A stretch of DNA of 64,000 bases from Arthrobacter jiangjiafuii (lineage in GTDB: Bacteria; Actinomycetota; Actinomycetes; Actinomycetales; Micrococcaceae). A program made the translations under genes and the position numbers. Where the stretch lies: contig NZ_CP076022.1 in the NCBI RefSeq assembly GCF_018622995.1, forward strand, positions 682,001-746,000, in the 5' to 3' direction. How positions within the stretch are numbered: the first letter of the stretch is position 1; each line of letters begins with the position of its first letter. The notes under the pieces are model-generated. The model did not search any database. It was not told the origin of the DNA and was given only the letters and a program-made list of their open reading frames with translations. This document shows positions 9,285-17,823 of this stretch, one piece after another.

Positions 9285-9704
9285 TCAGTTCGCCGGGGTG
9301 CTGTGCGGAATCAGCGGCTGCTCGGCACGGACTTTCATTTCCTGCACCGCCCAGCTGTTGCCGTCCGGATCCGTGAAGCCGAAGAACGTGCCGCCGTCGC
9401 GCGGGTCGATAACGTTGACCTCACTGGCCTCCACACCCCGTGCGACCAGTTCCTCGCGCGCGGCCCGGGCATCGGATACCACCAGCTGCATGCCGTGCAT
9501 CGACCCGGGCGACATTTGCTGCTGGGACGGCAGAGTCCCGATCACGATCGAGCAACCGGAACCGGGCGGCGTGAGCTGGGCGAACTCCATCTGGTCGGTG
9601 ACGGTGTGGTGGTCCAGATCGAAGCCGACCTGGTCGCGGTAAAAGGAGATCGACCGGTCCAGGTCGCTGACCGGCAGGACAACAACTTCCAAGGTCCAAT
9701 CCAT
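9285..9704 (-). CDS. VOC-superfamily (glyoxalase/dioxygenase-like) protein
   Basis: The 139-residue single-domain protein has two beta-alpha-beta-beta-beta units. The first runs from VVVLPVSDLDRSISFYRD, and the second ends in FFGFTDPDGNSWAVQEMK, the typical GFxDPDGN signature. The likely metal ligands are a His in MHGMQL and the Glu of VQEM. The substrate is unknown. It is the last gene of an operon headed by an ArsR-type repressor and two SRPBCC proteins, a grouping common in actinobacteria where small-molecule handling is regulated in cis. Confidence 0.8.
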   Translation of the reverse strand: MDWTLEVVVLPVSDLDRSISFYRDQVGFDLDHHTVTDQMEFAQLTPPGSGCSIVIGTLPSQQQMSPGSMHGMQLVVSDARAAREELVARGVEASEVNVIDPRDGGTFFGFTDPDGNSWAVQEMKVRAEQPLIPHSTPAN

Positions 9705-9748
9705 GGTGCACCTGCTTTCACTTTCACTGTTGCTGGATCGCTCCGCGG

Positions 9749-10231
9749 CTAGGCCGAGGGGAGGCGGGCCAGCAGCTCGTCGAGCTGGTCGTACCCCTCG
9801 GTCATGCCGGTTTCCATGCCGGTCGCCGCCATGCCGTCGCGGGCCTCCAAAGACGGAAAGACGGAACGGCCGGTCAGTTTGCTCCGACCACCGGGCAGTT
9901 CAGTGAACGTAGCGTATTCCAGCGTCACGGAGTCCGGATACCCCTCGTACTCGAAGGTCTGGAGCATGAAGTCGTCCTCGCGCACGGTGTGGAAAACACC
10001 GCGGAAGGCGTATTCGTCGTCGTCCCGGGACTGCACAAAGCGGTAGGCGCCGCCGGGCCGCGCGTCGAACACATCGATCCGGGTGCTCAAATCCCGCGGT
10101 CCGATCCACTGGCCGTAAAGCTCCGGGTCGACGTGGGCGCGGAAGACCCCGTGCACGGGAAAATCGAACTCGCGTTCATACTGCACGTAGGGCTCACCTT
10201 CGGGCATCGTGACCGTCAACGGATTGTTCAC
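9749..10231 (-). CDS. SRPBCC (AHSA1-type) domain protein, copy 2
   Basis: A 160-residue START-like lipid- or ligand-pocket protein of the AHSA1/Bet v 1 type. Marks are YEREFDFPVHGVFRAHVDP near the start, then QWIGPRDLS, GGAYRFVQ and the C-terminal helix MAATGMETGMTEGYDQLDEL. It is clearly paralogous to the adjacent upstream gene (same FDFPV, GPR and EARDGMAA blocks), so the pair arose by tandem duplication. Its start overlaps the upstream stop by 4 bases. Function is unknown; such proteins bind hydrophobic ligands or resemble ring cyclases. Confidence 0.82.
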   Translation of the reverse strand: MNNPLTVTMPEGEPYVQYEREFDFPVHGVFRAHVDPELYGQWIGPRDLSTRIDVFDARPGGAYRFVQSRDDDEYAFRGVFHTVREDDFMLQTFEYEGYPDSVTLEYATFTELPGGRSKLTGRSVFPSLEARDGMAATGMETGMTEGYDQLDELLARLPSA

Positions 10232-10737
10232 GGCGCACCTTCTCCCTGCAGAGAGCCTTCCTGTAGCTGGGCGAGCAGCTCGTCGAGGCGTTCGAAGCCC
10301 TCTGCCACGCCGCCCTCCATTCCGGACGCGGCCATGCCGTCACGGGCCTCCATGGAGGGGTAGACGGCATGGACGCTGATCCGGGTGCGGTCGCCGTCGA
10401 GCTGTTCCACCGTCATGAACTCGATGCTCACGACGTCGGGATAACCGGAGAATTCGAAGGTCTGGATCGCAGATTCATCCTCCTTCACGCTGTGGAAGAT
10501 GCCGCTGAACGCGTACGGCACGCCGTCCGGGCCGGTGTGGATGTAGCGGTAGGAACCTCCGGTGTGGAAATCGTAGTGGTCCACTTCCATCTGCATCCCC
10601 CGCGGGCCGAGCCATTGGACGATGAGCTCCGGATCGGCGTAGGCGTGGAAGACCTGGGAAACCGGGAAATCCAGTTCCCGGGAGAAATTGATGAAGGGAA
10701 CGCCCTCGGGGACGTTCAGTTCCAGGGCATTGGTCAT
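10228..10737 (-). CDS. SRPBCC (AHSA1-type) domain protein, copy 1
   Basis: The 169-residue paralogue of the next gene shares the blocks FSRELDFPVSQVFHAYADP, QWLGPRGMQMEV, GGSYRYIHTG and EARDGMAASGMEGGVAEGF. It overlaps both the ArsR gene upstream and copy 2 downstream by 4 bases (ATGA type), so the three are translationally coupled. It probably binds or modifies a small hydrophobic compound, which may also be the inducer of the repressor. That link is inferred from the operon only. Confidence 0.82.
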   Translation of the reverse strand: MTNALELNVPEGVPFINFSRELDFPVSQVFHAYADPELIVQWLGPRGMQMEVDHYDFHTGGSYRYIHTGPDGVPYAFSGIFHSVKEDESAIQTFEFSGYPDVVSIEFMTVEQLDGDRTRISVHAVYPSMEARDGMAASGMEGGVAEGFERLDELLAQLQEGSLQGEGAP

Positions 10738-11099
10738 GATGGGTCCTTAGCCTGCCGGCCGCGGTCTGCGGCCTGTGCTCTGAGCACGGCATCAAGGCTG
10801 CGGAACTGCTCCTCGCGGACCAGCCGGTATTGGCCGATCCAAGCGGTGAGCGCCTCCAACCGTGCGGGGTTCAGATGGACGGGCCGGCGCTGGGCGTCAC
10901 GGGTACGCGTGACAAGCTGCGCCTGCTCGAGGACCTGGATGTGCTTCGAGATGGCCTGCTTCGATATCTCGAAGGGTTCCGCCAGTTCGTTGACCGTGGC
11001 AGGGCCCCGGGAGAGCCGGGCAATGATCTGGCGGCGGGCCGGATCGGCCAGGGCCAGGAAGGCTCTGTCCAGAAGGGGGTCGTCGCCGGTTGAATCCAT
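10734..11099 (-). CDS. ArsR-type winged-helix repressor
   Basis: A 121-residue winged-helix protein beginning MDSTGDDPLLDRAFLALADP. The HTH is PATVNELAEPFEISKQAISK, with KHIQVLEQAQLV as the recognition and dimer region. No cysteine metal site is present, so it is not a metal sensor. The ATG at 11099 is chosen; a TTG at 11132 would add 11 residues and neither has a strong ribosome site. It heads an operon with two SRPBCC proteins and a VOC protein. A perfect inverted repeat lies 46 bases upstream, fitting autorepression. Confidence 0.85.
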   Translation of the reverse strand: MDSTGDDPLLDRAFLALADPARRQIIARLSRGPATVNELAEPFEISKQAISKHIQVLEQAQLVTRTRDAQRRPVHLNPARLEALTAWIGQYRLVREEQFRSLDAVLRAQAADRGRQAKDPS

Positions 11100-11144
11100 G
11101 CGTTCGGTCAGCTTCTTCGTCGGTGAAATCAATGAGCTGGTTGT

Positions 11145-11160
11145 TCAACCTTGCGGTTGA
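11145..11160. promoter_or_regulatory. Probable ArsR operator
   Basis: TCAACCTTGCGGTTGA is a perfect 6-4-6 inverted repeat just upstream of the ArsR-SRPBCC-SRPBCC-VOC operon. Its size and place suit a winged-helix dimer. Binding by the adjacent repressor is inferred. Confidence 0.55.
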
Positions 11161-11301
11161 TTACGAAGCTACGCCCGGCTCCGGACAGCGTCAAGGGGCG
11201 CAGACAAACCAAGGCCGCGGCTGCTGCGGGTTAGGGTTATGGCGCGGGCCCGATGCCCGAAGAGCACGCCTGAAAAGTTACAGGTCAACCTTGGGGGGAC
11301 C

Positions 11302-11703
11302 GTGGAACAGCAGCAACCGCACGATCTGGAAGTGCCATCACCGCCCGCCGCCGACGCACCGCCCGCCAACGCGGCGCAGCCGGACCAACTGAACGGCGGC
11401 AGGACAGGCGGCATGGGTGCCCTGGGGATAACGCTGCTGGTGCTGGGAAATCTTCTTTATTGCCTGACAGCCATTCCTGCCTATGTGATTTATGCCCTTG
11501 CTACCCGGTTGAGCGACGAATCACAGCTTCACCCAATGACCTTTTGGATGAGTATCGGCTGGATAATCTCGTTCGTTGCCGGGTGGGCTGCGTTCTACTG
11601 GCTTCATCGCAATGGTGCTGCACGGACAGGTGCGGCCGTTTTCTTCGGGATCTGCGTGTTTTGGTTCGGCACATCGCTGCTGCCCTTGGTCATCGCCTGG
11701 TAA
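11302..11703 (+). CDS. Small membrane protein, function unknown
   Basis: A 133-residue protein from the GTG at 11302, chosen because GGGGGG lies just upstream and because the earlier in-frame ATG would add a low-quality N-terminus. Residues 1-35 are Pro/Ala/Gln-rich and soluble. Three hydrophobic segments follow: GALGITLLVLGNLLYCLTA, MTFWMSIGWIISFVAGWAA and TGAAVFFGICVFWFGTSLL. I do not recognise the family. It is divergent from the ArsR operon and is followed by another small membrane protein. Confidence 0.6.
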   Translation: MEQQQPHDLEVPSPPAADAPPANAAQPDQLNGGRTGGMGALGITLLVLGNLLYCLTAIPAYVIYALATRLSDESQLHPMTFWMSIGWIISFVAGWAAFYWLHRNGAARTGAAVFFGICVFWFGTSLLPLVIAW

Positions 11704-11835
11704 ACACACCCGTGACTGGCCCCGCTATTCACAGCCCCGTCCCTCCGCCGGACAATAGGGAGGGCAAGCTCCGCGCTCCTCACAGGCGCCGCTGCCGGGC
11801 ACCGTTCGGTGACCGGCATGACGAACGGGAAAACG

Positions 11836-12129
11836 ATGACCAGTTCGGTTTCACCAACACATCCCCGCGGGGAACCCGCCTTCCACTGGGGAAGCTTTGT
11901 CGTCGGGCTCATCATGCTGTTGCTGGTGATCGCGCAGGGGATAGCATCCGGGCTGCCGGGCTACGTCGGAATGGCGGGCCTGATCCTGCTGCTCACGGGC
12001 GTGTATTCGTTCTTCACCCACCGGCCTTCCTGGCTGTGGCTGCACCACCGGCGCGACGCCGCGATTGTCGGAGTCATCGGGCTCGCGGCCTTCCTCACCG
12101 CGCTGGTCATCCGCCTCAACGGAGGCTGA
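11836..12129 (+). CDS. Small membrane protein, function unknown
   Basis: A 97-residue protein from the ATG at 11836; ATG 11818 and GTG 11809 are possible earlier starts. It has about three hydrophobic helices (WGSFVVGLIMLLLVIAQGI, YVGMAGLILLLTGVYSFF, AAIVGVIGLAAFLTALVI) joined by short His/Arg-rich loops such as FTHRPSWLWLHHRRD. The 3' end overlaps the convergent gluQ gene by 14 bases. I do not recognise the family. Confidence 0.6.
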   Translation: MTSSVSPTHPRGEPAFHWGSFVVGLIMLLLVIAQGIASGLPGYVGMAGLILLLTGVYSFFTHRPSWLWLHHRRDAAIVGVIGLAAFLTALVIRLNGG

Positions 12130-13045
12130 GCGGCTCACCCGGCGGTGCCGCGAAAACCCACGGTTCGGCCGGCAGCCGCTCCAGGGAAAACTCCGGCAGA
12201 GCCTCCTCCAGCGGCCCGGGCGGCAGGCCCAGGGAGGCCAGGATGAGGTCCCGAACCTGATCCGGCCCCGCGCCTGTGCTCTCCAGCGCGCCGAGGGTGA
12301 TGGCGCCGTCGCGCTTGGCCAGCCGGCGTCCGGCCGGATTCAGGACCAGCGGGACATGGGCGTATTGAACCGGCGGCAGTCCGAGCAGCGACGCCAGATA
12401 AGCCTGCCTCGGCGCCGACGTGAGCAGGTCACCGCCGCGCACCACCTGGTCGATGCCCTGCGCGGCGTCGTCCACCACCACCGCGAGGTTGTAGGGCGGA
12501 ACGCCGTCATTGCGCAGCAGCACCAGGTCATCCACCGGCCCGGTGAATTCGCCGTGCAGCAGGTCCGTCACGGTGTACGCCTCCACTCCGCTGCGCAGCC
12601 GCAGCGCCGCGGGCCGCTGGCGCCGCCGCTGTGCCCGGGCGGTGTCACCCAGATCCCGGCAGGTACCCGGGTAGGCCCCGGGCGGCGCATGGGGAGCGCG
12701 GGGCGCATCGGCAATTTCGCTGCGCGTGCAGAAACACTCATAAACCATGCCGGCCTCAGCCAGCCGGTCAACGGCGGCCAGATACAGCCCGGTGCGCTCG
12801 GACTGCCGGACGGGTACGGCATCCCAGGAGAGCCCGACGGCGGTGAGGTCGCGCAGCTGGCCGGTCCCGGTCGTGGAGCGTTCGGGATCAAGGTCCTCGA
12901 CCCGCAGCAGGAAGCGGCGACCCGTGGCACGGGCAAACAGCCAGGCCAGGATGGCTGTGCGCAGGTTGCCGACATGCAGGTCACCGGTGGGGCTCGGCGC
13001 GAAGCGGCCGGCTCCGGCGGTCGCGGCGGCGGGGGAGACGGGCAC
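12116..13045 (-). CDS. gluQ: Glutamyl-Q tRNA(Asp) synthetase
   Basis: A 309-residue truncated relative of glutamyl-tRNA synthetase that lacks the anticodon-binding domain. It glutamylates the queuosine base at the wobble position of tRNA(Asp). The class I HIGH-type motif is PSPTGDLHVGNLRTA near residues 17-31, and the KMSKS-type motif is RRLAKRDGA near 240. The zinc site is CFC with a later Cys in the YPGTC segment. Length matches GluQ rather than GltX. It stands alone and converges with a small membrane protein gene. Confidence 0.92.
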   Translation of the reverse strand: MPVSPAAATAGAGRFAPSPTGDLHVGNLRTAILAWLFARATGRRFLLRVEDLDPERSTTGTGQLRDLTAVGLSWDAVPVRQSERTGLYLAAVDRLAEAGMVYECFCTRSEIADAPRAPHAPPGAYPGTCRDLGDTARAQRRRQRPAALRLRSGVEAYTVTDLLHGEFTGPVDDLVLLRNDGVPPYNLAVVVDDAAQGIDQVVRGGDLLTSAPRQAYLASLLGLPPVQYAHVPLVLNPAGRRLAKRDGAITLGALESTGAGPDQVRDLILASLGLPPGPLEEALPEFSLERLPAEPWVFAAPPGEPLSLR

Positions 13046-13165
13046 CGACCCAGCTTACAAAAGAGTTGGCGCGGGCGGGGCCAGGCGCGAGCGGGGTTGG
13101 CCCGGACGGGGTCAGGCCCGGTTTGCCAAGTGCCGGGCCCTCCCCAATGCCGGGCCCTTCGACCC

Positions 13166-13585
13166 TTAGTCCAGTTCCTCGAAGAGGGTCAGCTGCAGGC
13201 CGGCCGGGGCGTTGAGCCGTGAGTTCAGCGACCGCCACGGCGTTTCCCGGGGCTCGGCCACCAACTGGGCACCGCCGTCGACCGCCGCCGCCGTGGCCTT
13301 CCGCGCGTCGTCGACCTCAAGCGCCACGCGCAGCGTCAGGCTGGGCTTTCCATCCGCCTCGATCCTGTCGATCATGCGCACCTGGGCGGGGTTGGAGAGC
13401 TCGAGCGTGGCGCGGCCGGCGTCCAAAATGGTGACCAGGGCGCCGTCGCTGCCGGAATAGGACTCCTGCTCGGGCATGCCCAGGGTGTCGCGGTAAAACG
13501 CCAGCGCCGCCTCGTAGTCTTCGGCCGTGACGACCAGGCGGAGCTGGCGGACTGACGGTGACGGTATGCGTGCGGAAGTATCCAT
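13166..13585 (-). CDS. VOC-superfamily protein
   Basis: The 139-residue protein starts at ATG 13585; upstream in-frame sequence lacks similarity to the fold. The first half is RQLRLVVTAEDYEAALAFYR with GMPEQESYSG, and the second is SLTLRVALEVDDARKATAAA, ending PAGLQLTLFEELD. The terminal Glu of LTLFEE is the usual metal ligand. Substrate unknown. It is divergent from the exonuclease gene at 13706. Confidence 0.78.
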   Translation of the reverse strand: MDTSARIPSPSVRQLRLVVTAEDYEAALAFYRDTLGMPEQESYSGSDGALVTILDAGRATLELSNPAQVRMIDRIEADGKPSLTLRVALEVDDARKATAAAVDGGAQLVAEPRETPWRSLNSRLNAPAGLQLTLFEELD

Positions 13586-13705
13586 GCCGACACAACCCGG
13601 CCTGCCGCGTTCAAATTCCCGGTGCAGGTACAGTAGAGGGCCGCCATTCGCGGTTACCGCTGCCGGGCTGCGTTCGGTTAGAGATTCCAAGGACTTGCAC
13701 ACAAC

Positions 13706-15292
13706 ATGACATTGAACTTCACCGCGATCGACTTTGAAACAGCCAACGGATCGCGGGCCTCGGCCTGCGCCCTGGGCATGGTGAAGGTTCGAAACGGAGA
13801 GATTGTCGAGCGGGGTCACTGGTTCCTGCGGCCCACCGACGGCGGTGGCTTTTGGCCGAACAACGTCAGGATCCACGGCATCACCGAGGCGATGGTGGCT
13901 ACCGCGCCCACCTGGTCACAGGTCCACGCTGAGATCGCGGCGTTCATCGGCGACGACGCCATCATGGCCCACAACGCCGGCTTCGACCTGGACGTGTTCC
14001 GCAAGACCAGCGAGACTGCCGGCATTGCGTCCCAGCCGTTCCGCTACGGCTGCTCGGTGAAAATGGCGCAGGCGCTGCTGCCATTGGAGAACCACAAACT
14101 GCCCACCGTCCACGCCGCGCTGGGCTTCGGCACCTTCGCCCACCACGACGGGCTCGCCGACGCCGAGGCATGCGCCAACATCACCATCAGCCTGGCGCAG
14201 CGGGAAGGGATGGCCCATATCGACGCCGTCCTGAAGTCCTGGGGCTCCACCGCTCCGGCGGGTGTCGCCGGTGTTCCGGCTGCGGCCGGGGTGGCGCGGC
14301 CGGGCGCGGCGGCAGGGTCCCGGGGCCAGCGGTTTGCTCCGCGTCCCAGCCTGGACCTGACCGAGCCGGTGGCAGCAATCTCCGCGAAAATGGGCGGGCA
14401 CATGGTCTCCTTCACCGGCGACTTTTCCGTGGAACGCCCGGTCCTGCAGCAGCTGGTGCTCGAACACGGCGGAGCGCTGAACAACCATGCCCCGACCCGC
14501 GCCACCACCCTGCTGGTGGTGGGCGACTGGGACGCTCAAATGCTGCGGCCCGGCGCCGTCGTCAGCCGCTCTGTCCAAAAGGCCCAGGACCTGCGGGCCA
14601 AGGGCCAGAGCCTGGAGATCATCGGAGAAGCTTCATTCTGGCAGCTGGTGGACGCAGATCCCGAGGCAGCCGTGGCCGCCGCCGCTGCGGCCGCGCTGCT
14701 GCCCTCGGCCCACGAGCCGCTGTCCCTGGCAGACACCCCTCCGGCGCTGCCCAAACGCCGCGACGTCAAGGGCATGGGCGGGGTCCTGGCCGGGATGGGA
14801 CCGGCGGACCTCGCCGCCGCCACCTTCAAGAGCGAGCACTACGGGGTGTTCCGGGTCGCCGGCACCGCGTTCAAATCCCCGGTGCTCGGCGTGCGGATGC
14901 TCGGCCACCGCAGCATCGAAAACAACGCCAAGCCCGAGCGCGACATCCACTCCCTGGCACTCCTGCAGGGCGAGGACGCAGCCTTTGTCACCGTCCTGAC
15001 CGCCCACACCCCGGACACCGAATTCATGGATGTCCTGCTCGGCAGCGTCCGGCACGGAGACCTGGTGACCGCGGTGTTTGATGCCTTGGGCGGCCCGTTC
15101 GTGGTCCAGGCCGTGGCGGTCTATGCTCCCGTCGCGGACATGTTCATGCTCGGCTCGATGATCCTGGCCCGCCACGGACGTCCCGGCACCAAGCTCAGCT
15201 GGCTGCAGTCCGTGATCCCGCGCGCCGAGCACGCGCTGGCGGTGCCCGAGCAGATCACCGCCTGGGACTTCTACGAATCCTCGACCGACTAA
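13706..15292 (+). CDS. DEDDh 3'-5' exonuclease with BRCT-like and unknown C-terminal domains
   Basis: A 528-residue three-part protein. Residues 1-170 are a DnaQ/epsilon-type exonuclease with the DEDDh set: Asp9 and Glu11 (AIDFETAN), HNAGFDLD near 89, and His/Asp in HHDGLADAEA near 148-156. Residues near 225-310 resemble a BRCT domain (GGHMVSFTGDFS, LVLEHGGALNNH, TTLLVVGDWD). The remaining 200 residues form a conserved-looking domain I do not recognise (SPVLGVRMLGH, DTEFMDVLLGSVRHGDLVTA). The exonuclease would trim single-stranded 3' ends and the BRCT-like part could bind phosphopeptide or DNA ends, suggesting repair. It is monocistronic, with a GTG gene 60 bases later. Confidence 0.82.
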   Translation: MTLNFTAIDFETANGSRASACALGMVKVRNGEIVERGHWFLRPTDGGGFWPNNVRIHGITEAMVATAPTWSQVHAEIAAFIGDDAIMAHNAGFDLDVFRKTSETAGIASQPFRYGCSVKMAQALLPLENHKLPTVHAALGFGTFAHHDGLADAEACANITISLAQREGMAHIDAVLKSWGSTAPAGVAGVPAAAGVARPGAAAGSRGQRFAPRPSLDLTEPVAAISAKMGGHMVSFTGDFSVERPVLQQLVLEHGGALNNHAPTRATTLLVVGDWDAQMLRPGAVVSRSVQKAQDLRAKGQSLEIIGEASFWQLVDADPEAAVAAAAAAALLPSAHEPLSLADTPPALPKRRDVKGMGGVLAGMGPADLAAATFKSEHYGVFRVAGTAFKSPVLGVRMLGHRSIENNAKPERDIHSLALLQGEDAAFVTVLTAHTPDTEFMDVLLGSVRHGDLVTAVFDALGGPFVVQAVAVYAPVADMFMLGSMILARHGRPGTKLSWLQSVIPRAEHALAVPEQITAWDFYESSTD

Positions 15293-15350
15293 GAACCCCG
15301 TTGCGGCCCGCCGGGAGGCGGGATATACCTCTGTACAGGAGGTGGCGGGC

Positions 15351-16223
15351 ATGCCTAGTGGACACGATGGACACCGAAAGCAGGGCTATTCGCTGACAGA
15401 ACCGGCGCCGGACATCTTGTTCGCGGAGGGGCCGGCATCAAACTGGATCATCCTGCGCCGCGGGGAGGCCTTCACCCTGATCGACGGCGGCTATCCGGGG
15501 GACCTGCCGCTGGTGCTGGACTCGATTGCCGAAGCCGGCCTGGATCCGGCAGCGGCAGCCGCGGTGCTGGTGACGCATGCCCATGTGGACCATGCCGGAA
15601 CGGCAGGATACTTCGCCGCAGCCTTTGACATACCGGTGCTGTGCCGGGCGCCGGAGCTGCCGTATCTGCGCGGAGAGGACCGGGAACAGGTATCGGTGGC
15701 ACGCATCCTGGGCCGGGCCTGGCAGCCCTCCGTGCTGCACTGGGGCTGGCACGCGCTGCTGGCCGGCGGCGCCGGACGGGTGGCGGTCCCCACCGCCAGG
15801 GCCTGGCACGACGACGCCGAGCTGGCCGCGCTGCCAGGGTCACCGGTGGCGGTGCCTACCTCGGGCCATACCCCCGGCCACACGTCCTTTTACCTCCAGG
15901 CCGCCGCAGCAGTGGCCACCGGCGATGCCCTGGTTACCGGCCACGCAATCAGCCGGCAGCGCGGCCCGCAACTACTCGATGCCATGTTCCATTCCGACGC
16001 CGGCGGGGCGCGGCGCTCGCTGGGCGCCCTCGGCAAGCTGGACGCCGCGCTGCTGCTGCCCGGGCACGGACCCGCGGTGCGCACCGGGCTCCGGCAGGCC
16101 GTGGGAACCGCACGGCTGCGGCCAACCCGCGCCCGGAAACGGCGGCTGGTGGCACCTGGACCGATCGGCGGCTTCGCGGAGCCGACCTATGGGCGGCAGG
16201 TACCGGAGGGCAGCGAGGGGTAA
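15351..16223 (+). CDS. Metallo-beta-lactamase-fold hydrolase
   Basis: The 290-residue protein starts at ATG 15351, with AGGAGG 8 bases upstream. It has the fold's metal motifs in order: THAHVDHAG near residue 74 (HxHxDH), SGHTPGHTSF near 170, GDALVTGHA near 193 and LLPGHGP near 236. The distal part (RLRPTRARKRRLVAPGPIGG) is basic and outside the usual fold. It probably hydrolyses an ester, thioester or lactone in the cytoplasm; the substrate is unknown. It lies 106 bases before the first NRAMP-like carrier. Confidence 0.82.
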   Translation: MPSGHDGHRKQGYSLTEPAPDILFAEGPASNWIILRRGEAFTLIDGGYPGDLPLVLDSIAEAGLDPAAAAAVLVTHAHVDHAGTAGYFAAAFDIPVLCRAPELPYLRGEDREQVSVARILGRAWQPSVLHWGWHALLAGGAGRVAVPTARAWHDDAELAALPGSPVAVPTSGHTPGHTSFYLQAAAAVATGDALVTGHAISRQRGPQLLDAMFHSDAGGARRSLGALGKLDAALLLPGHGPAVRTGLRQAVGTARLRPTRARKRRLVAPGPIGGFAEPTYGRQVPEGSEG

Positions 16224-16329
16224 CCTGCGGAACCAACCCCGGCCGGGAGCGGACGCTTCACGTGAGTGGTGTGCGCCCGTAAACTGACGGCGACCAAAAG
16301 GGCACTCTCCGCACGGAACGGAGCACCGG

Positions 16330-17628
16330 ATGGACCAGCAGCCAGCTTCCGAAGACAGCTCCGGGGAGAGCCCGGGAGGGGTGCCCGGCGACAGCCCGGG
16401 CCAGGGCACCGGAGGAAGCCCGGCCCGGAAACCCCGCCGCAAACCCGATCCGAAGCGTTCGGCCATTCTCGGTGCCATGTTCCTGATGGCCACCAGTGCC
16501 ATCGGCCCGGGCTTCATCACGCAGACCACCGTCTTCACCGTCCAACTGGGCGCGGCCTTTGCCTTCGCCATCCTGGTCTCAATCCTGGTGGACATTGCGG
16601 TGCAGCTGAATGTCTGGCGGATCATCGGCGTCTCCGGCCTGCGGGCCCAGATACTAGGCAACAAGGTGCTCCCCGGCGCGGGGTGGGTGCTCGCGGTCCT
16701 GGTGTTTGTCGGGGGACTGGTTTTCAACGTCGGAAACGTCGCCGGCACCGGCCTCGGGCTGAACGCGATGCTGGGGCTGGATCCGAAGATCGGCGGCGCC
16801 ATATCGGCGGTCCTGGCCATCCTCATCTTCCTCTCCAAACGCGCCGGCCTGGCCCTGGACCGGGTGGTGGTGTTCCTGGGCGCCCTGATGATCCTGCTGA
16901 TGCTGTACGTGGCCATCGTGGCCGGGCCGCCGGTGGGCAGCGCCCTCAAAAACACCGTGCTGCCGGACCAGATCGATGTCCTGGCGATCACCACACTGAT
17001 CGGCGGCACGGTGGGCGGGTACATCACCTACGCCGGGGCCCACCGCATGGTGGATTCGGGAAACTCCGGAGTGGAGAACATCCGGCCGATCAGCCGGGCA
17101 GCGCTGCTGGGCGTCCTGGTCACCGGGGTGATGCGGGTGCTGCTGTTCCTGGCGGTCCTTGGAGTGGTGGCCGGAGGTGCGGTGCTGACCAGCGGAAACC
17201 TCGCCGCCGAAGCGTTTGGCATCGCCGCCGGTGAAATCGGAATCCGGCTGTTCGGCATCGTGTTCTGGGCTGCCGCGCTGACCTCTGTGATCGGGGCGTC
17301 CTACACCTCGGTCTCCTTCGTTACGAACCTCACCACCCGCGACCGCACCCGGAACCTGCTGACCGTGGCGTTCATCGCCGTCTGCACAGCCGGCTACCTG
17401 TTCCTGGGGCAGCCGCCGCAGACGCTGCTTGTTTTCGCCGGGGCCTTCAACGGCCTGATCCTGCCCCTGGGCTTCGCCGTGCTGCTGTGGGTGGCGTGGC
17501 GGCGGCGGGACCTGCTGGCCGGCTATGCGTACCCGAAGTGGCTGCTCATTGTCGGGGTGCTGGCCTGGCTGCTGACGCTGTATCTGGGCTGGAATTCCCT
17601 CGCCGGACTGGCAGCGCTCTGGACCTGA
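16330..17628 (+). CDS. NRAMP-related carrier without metal motif, copy 1 (5-oxoproline locus)
   Basis: A 432-residue inner-membrane carrier with about eleven helices after a Pro/Gly-rich 35-residue cytoplasmic tail. It belongs to the NRAMP fold, but the first-helix metal motif DPGN is GPGF (SAIGPGFITQTT, residues about 54-65), and the sixth-helix MPH motif is missing. The ligand is therefore probably not Mn or Fe. The closest known arrangement is Bacillus subtilis ycsG beside ycsI, kipIA and ycsF, all of which have counterparts here, suggesting uptake of 5-oxoproline or a related compound. The ATG at 16330 has ACGGAG 7 bases upstream. It is strongly similar to the next gene. Confidence 0.8.
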   Translation: MDQQPASEDSSGESPGGVPGDSPGQGTGGSPARKPRRKPDPKRSAILGAMFLMATSAIGPGFITQTTVFTVQLGAAFAFAILVSILVDIAVQLNVWRIIGVSGLRAQILGNKVLPGAGWVLAVLVFVGGLVFNVGNVAGTGLGLNAMLGLDPKIGGAISAVLAILIFLSKRAGLALDRVVVFLGALMILLMLYVAIVAGPPVGSALKNTVLPDQIDVLAITTLIGGTVGGYITYAGAHRMVDSGNSGVENIRPISRAALLGVLVTGVMRVLLFLAVLGVVAGGAVLTSGNLAAEAFGIAAGEIGIRLFGIVFWAAALTSVIGASYTSVSFVTNLTTRDRTRNLLTVAFIAVCTAGYLFLGQPPQTLLVFAGAFNGLILPLGFAVLLWVAWRRRDLLAGYAYPKWLLIVGVLAWLLTLYLGWNSLAGLAALWT

Positions 17629-17724
17629 CCGCCCGCCGGTACCCGCCGTCGTCGTACTTTCCTTCCAGCTCCGGATGCCGGGGGAAATCCGTGGCTGGTG
17701 TTAACAGCGTGTAAAAACTCCCGA

Positions 17725-17761
17725 ATTGTTCAACACAAAGGCGAAGCGATTGTTCAACAAC
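17725..17761. promoter_or_regulatory. Two ATTGTTCAACA boxes upstream of the second carrier gene
   Basis: ATTGTTCAACACA (17725-17737) and ATTGTTCAACAAC (17749-17761) have centres 24 bases apart. They match the perfect palindrome GATTGTTCAACAATC found before pxpA (25202-25216). TTGT-N-ACAA is a usual FadR-type GntR box, and a GntR gene lies between the two units. A single regulator for both is inferred. Confidence 0.6.
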
Positions 17762-17823
17762 CCATAGACTGCTGGGATGCCATGTGGCCTCGGCCACTAT
17801 CACCCCCAGTGAACGGAACCAGT

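Noticed and set aside
13046-13165. Functional element in the GC-rich gap before gluQ
   Set aside because: It contains loose repeats of GCCGGGCCC-like words, but no stable unit or clear hairpin with an unambiguous role.
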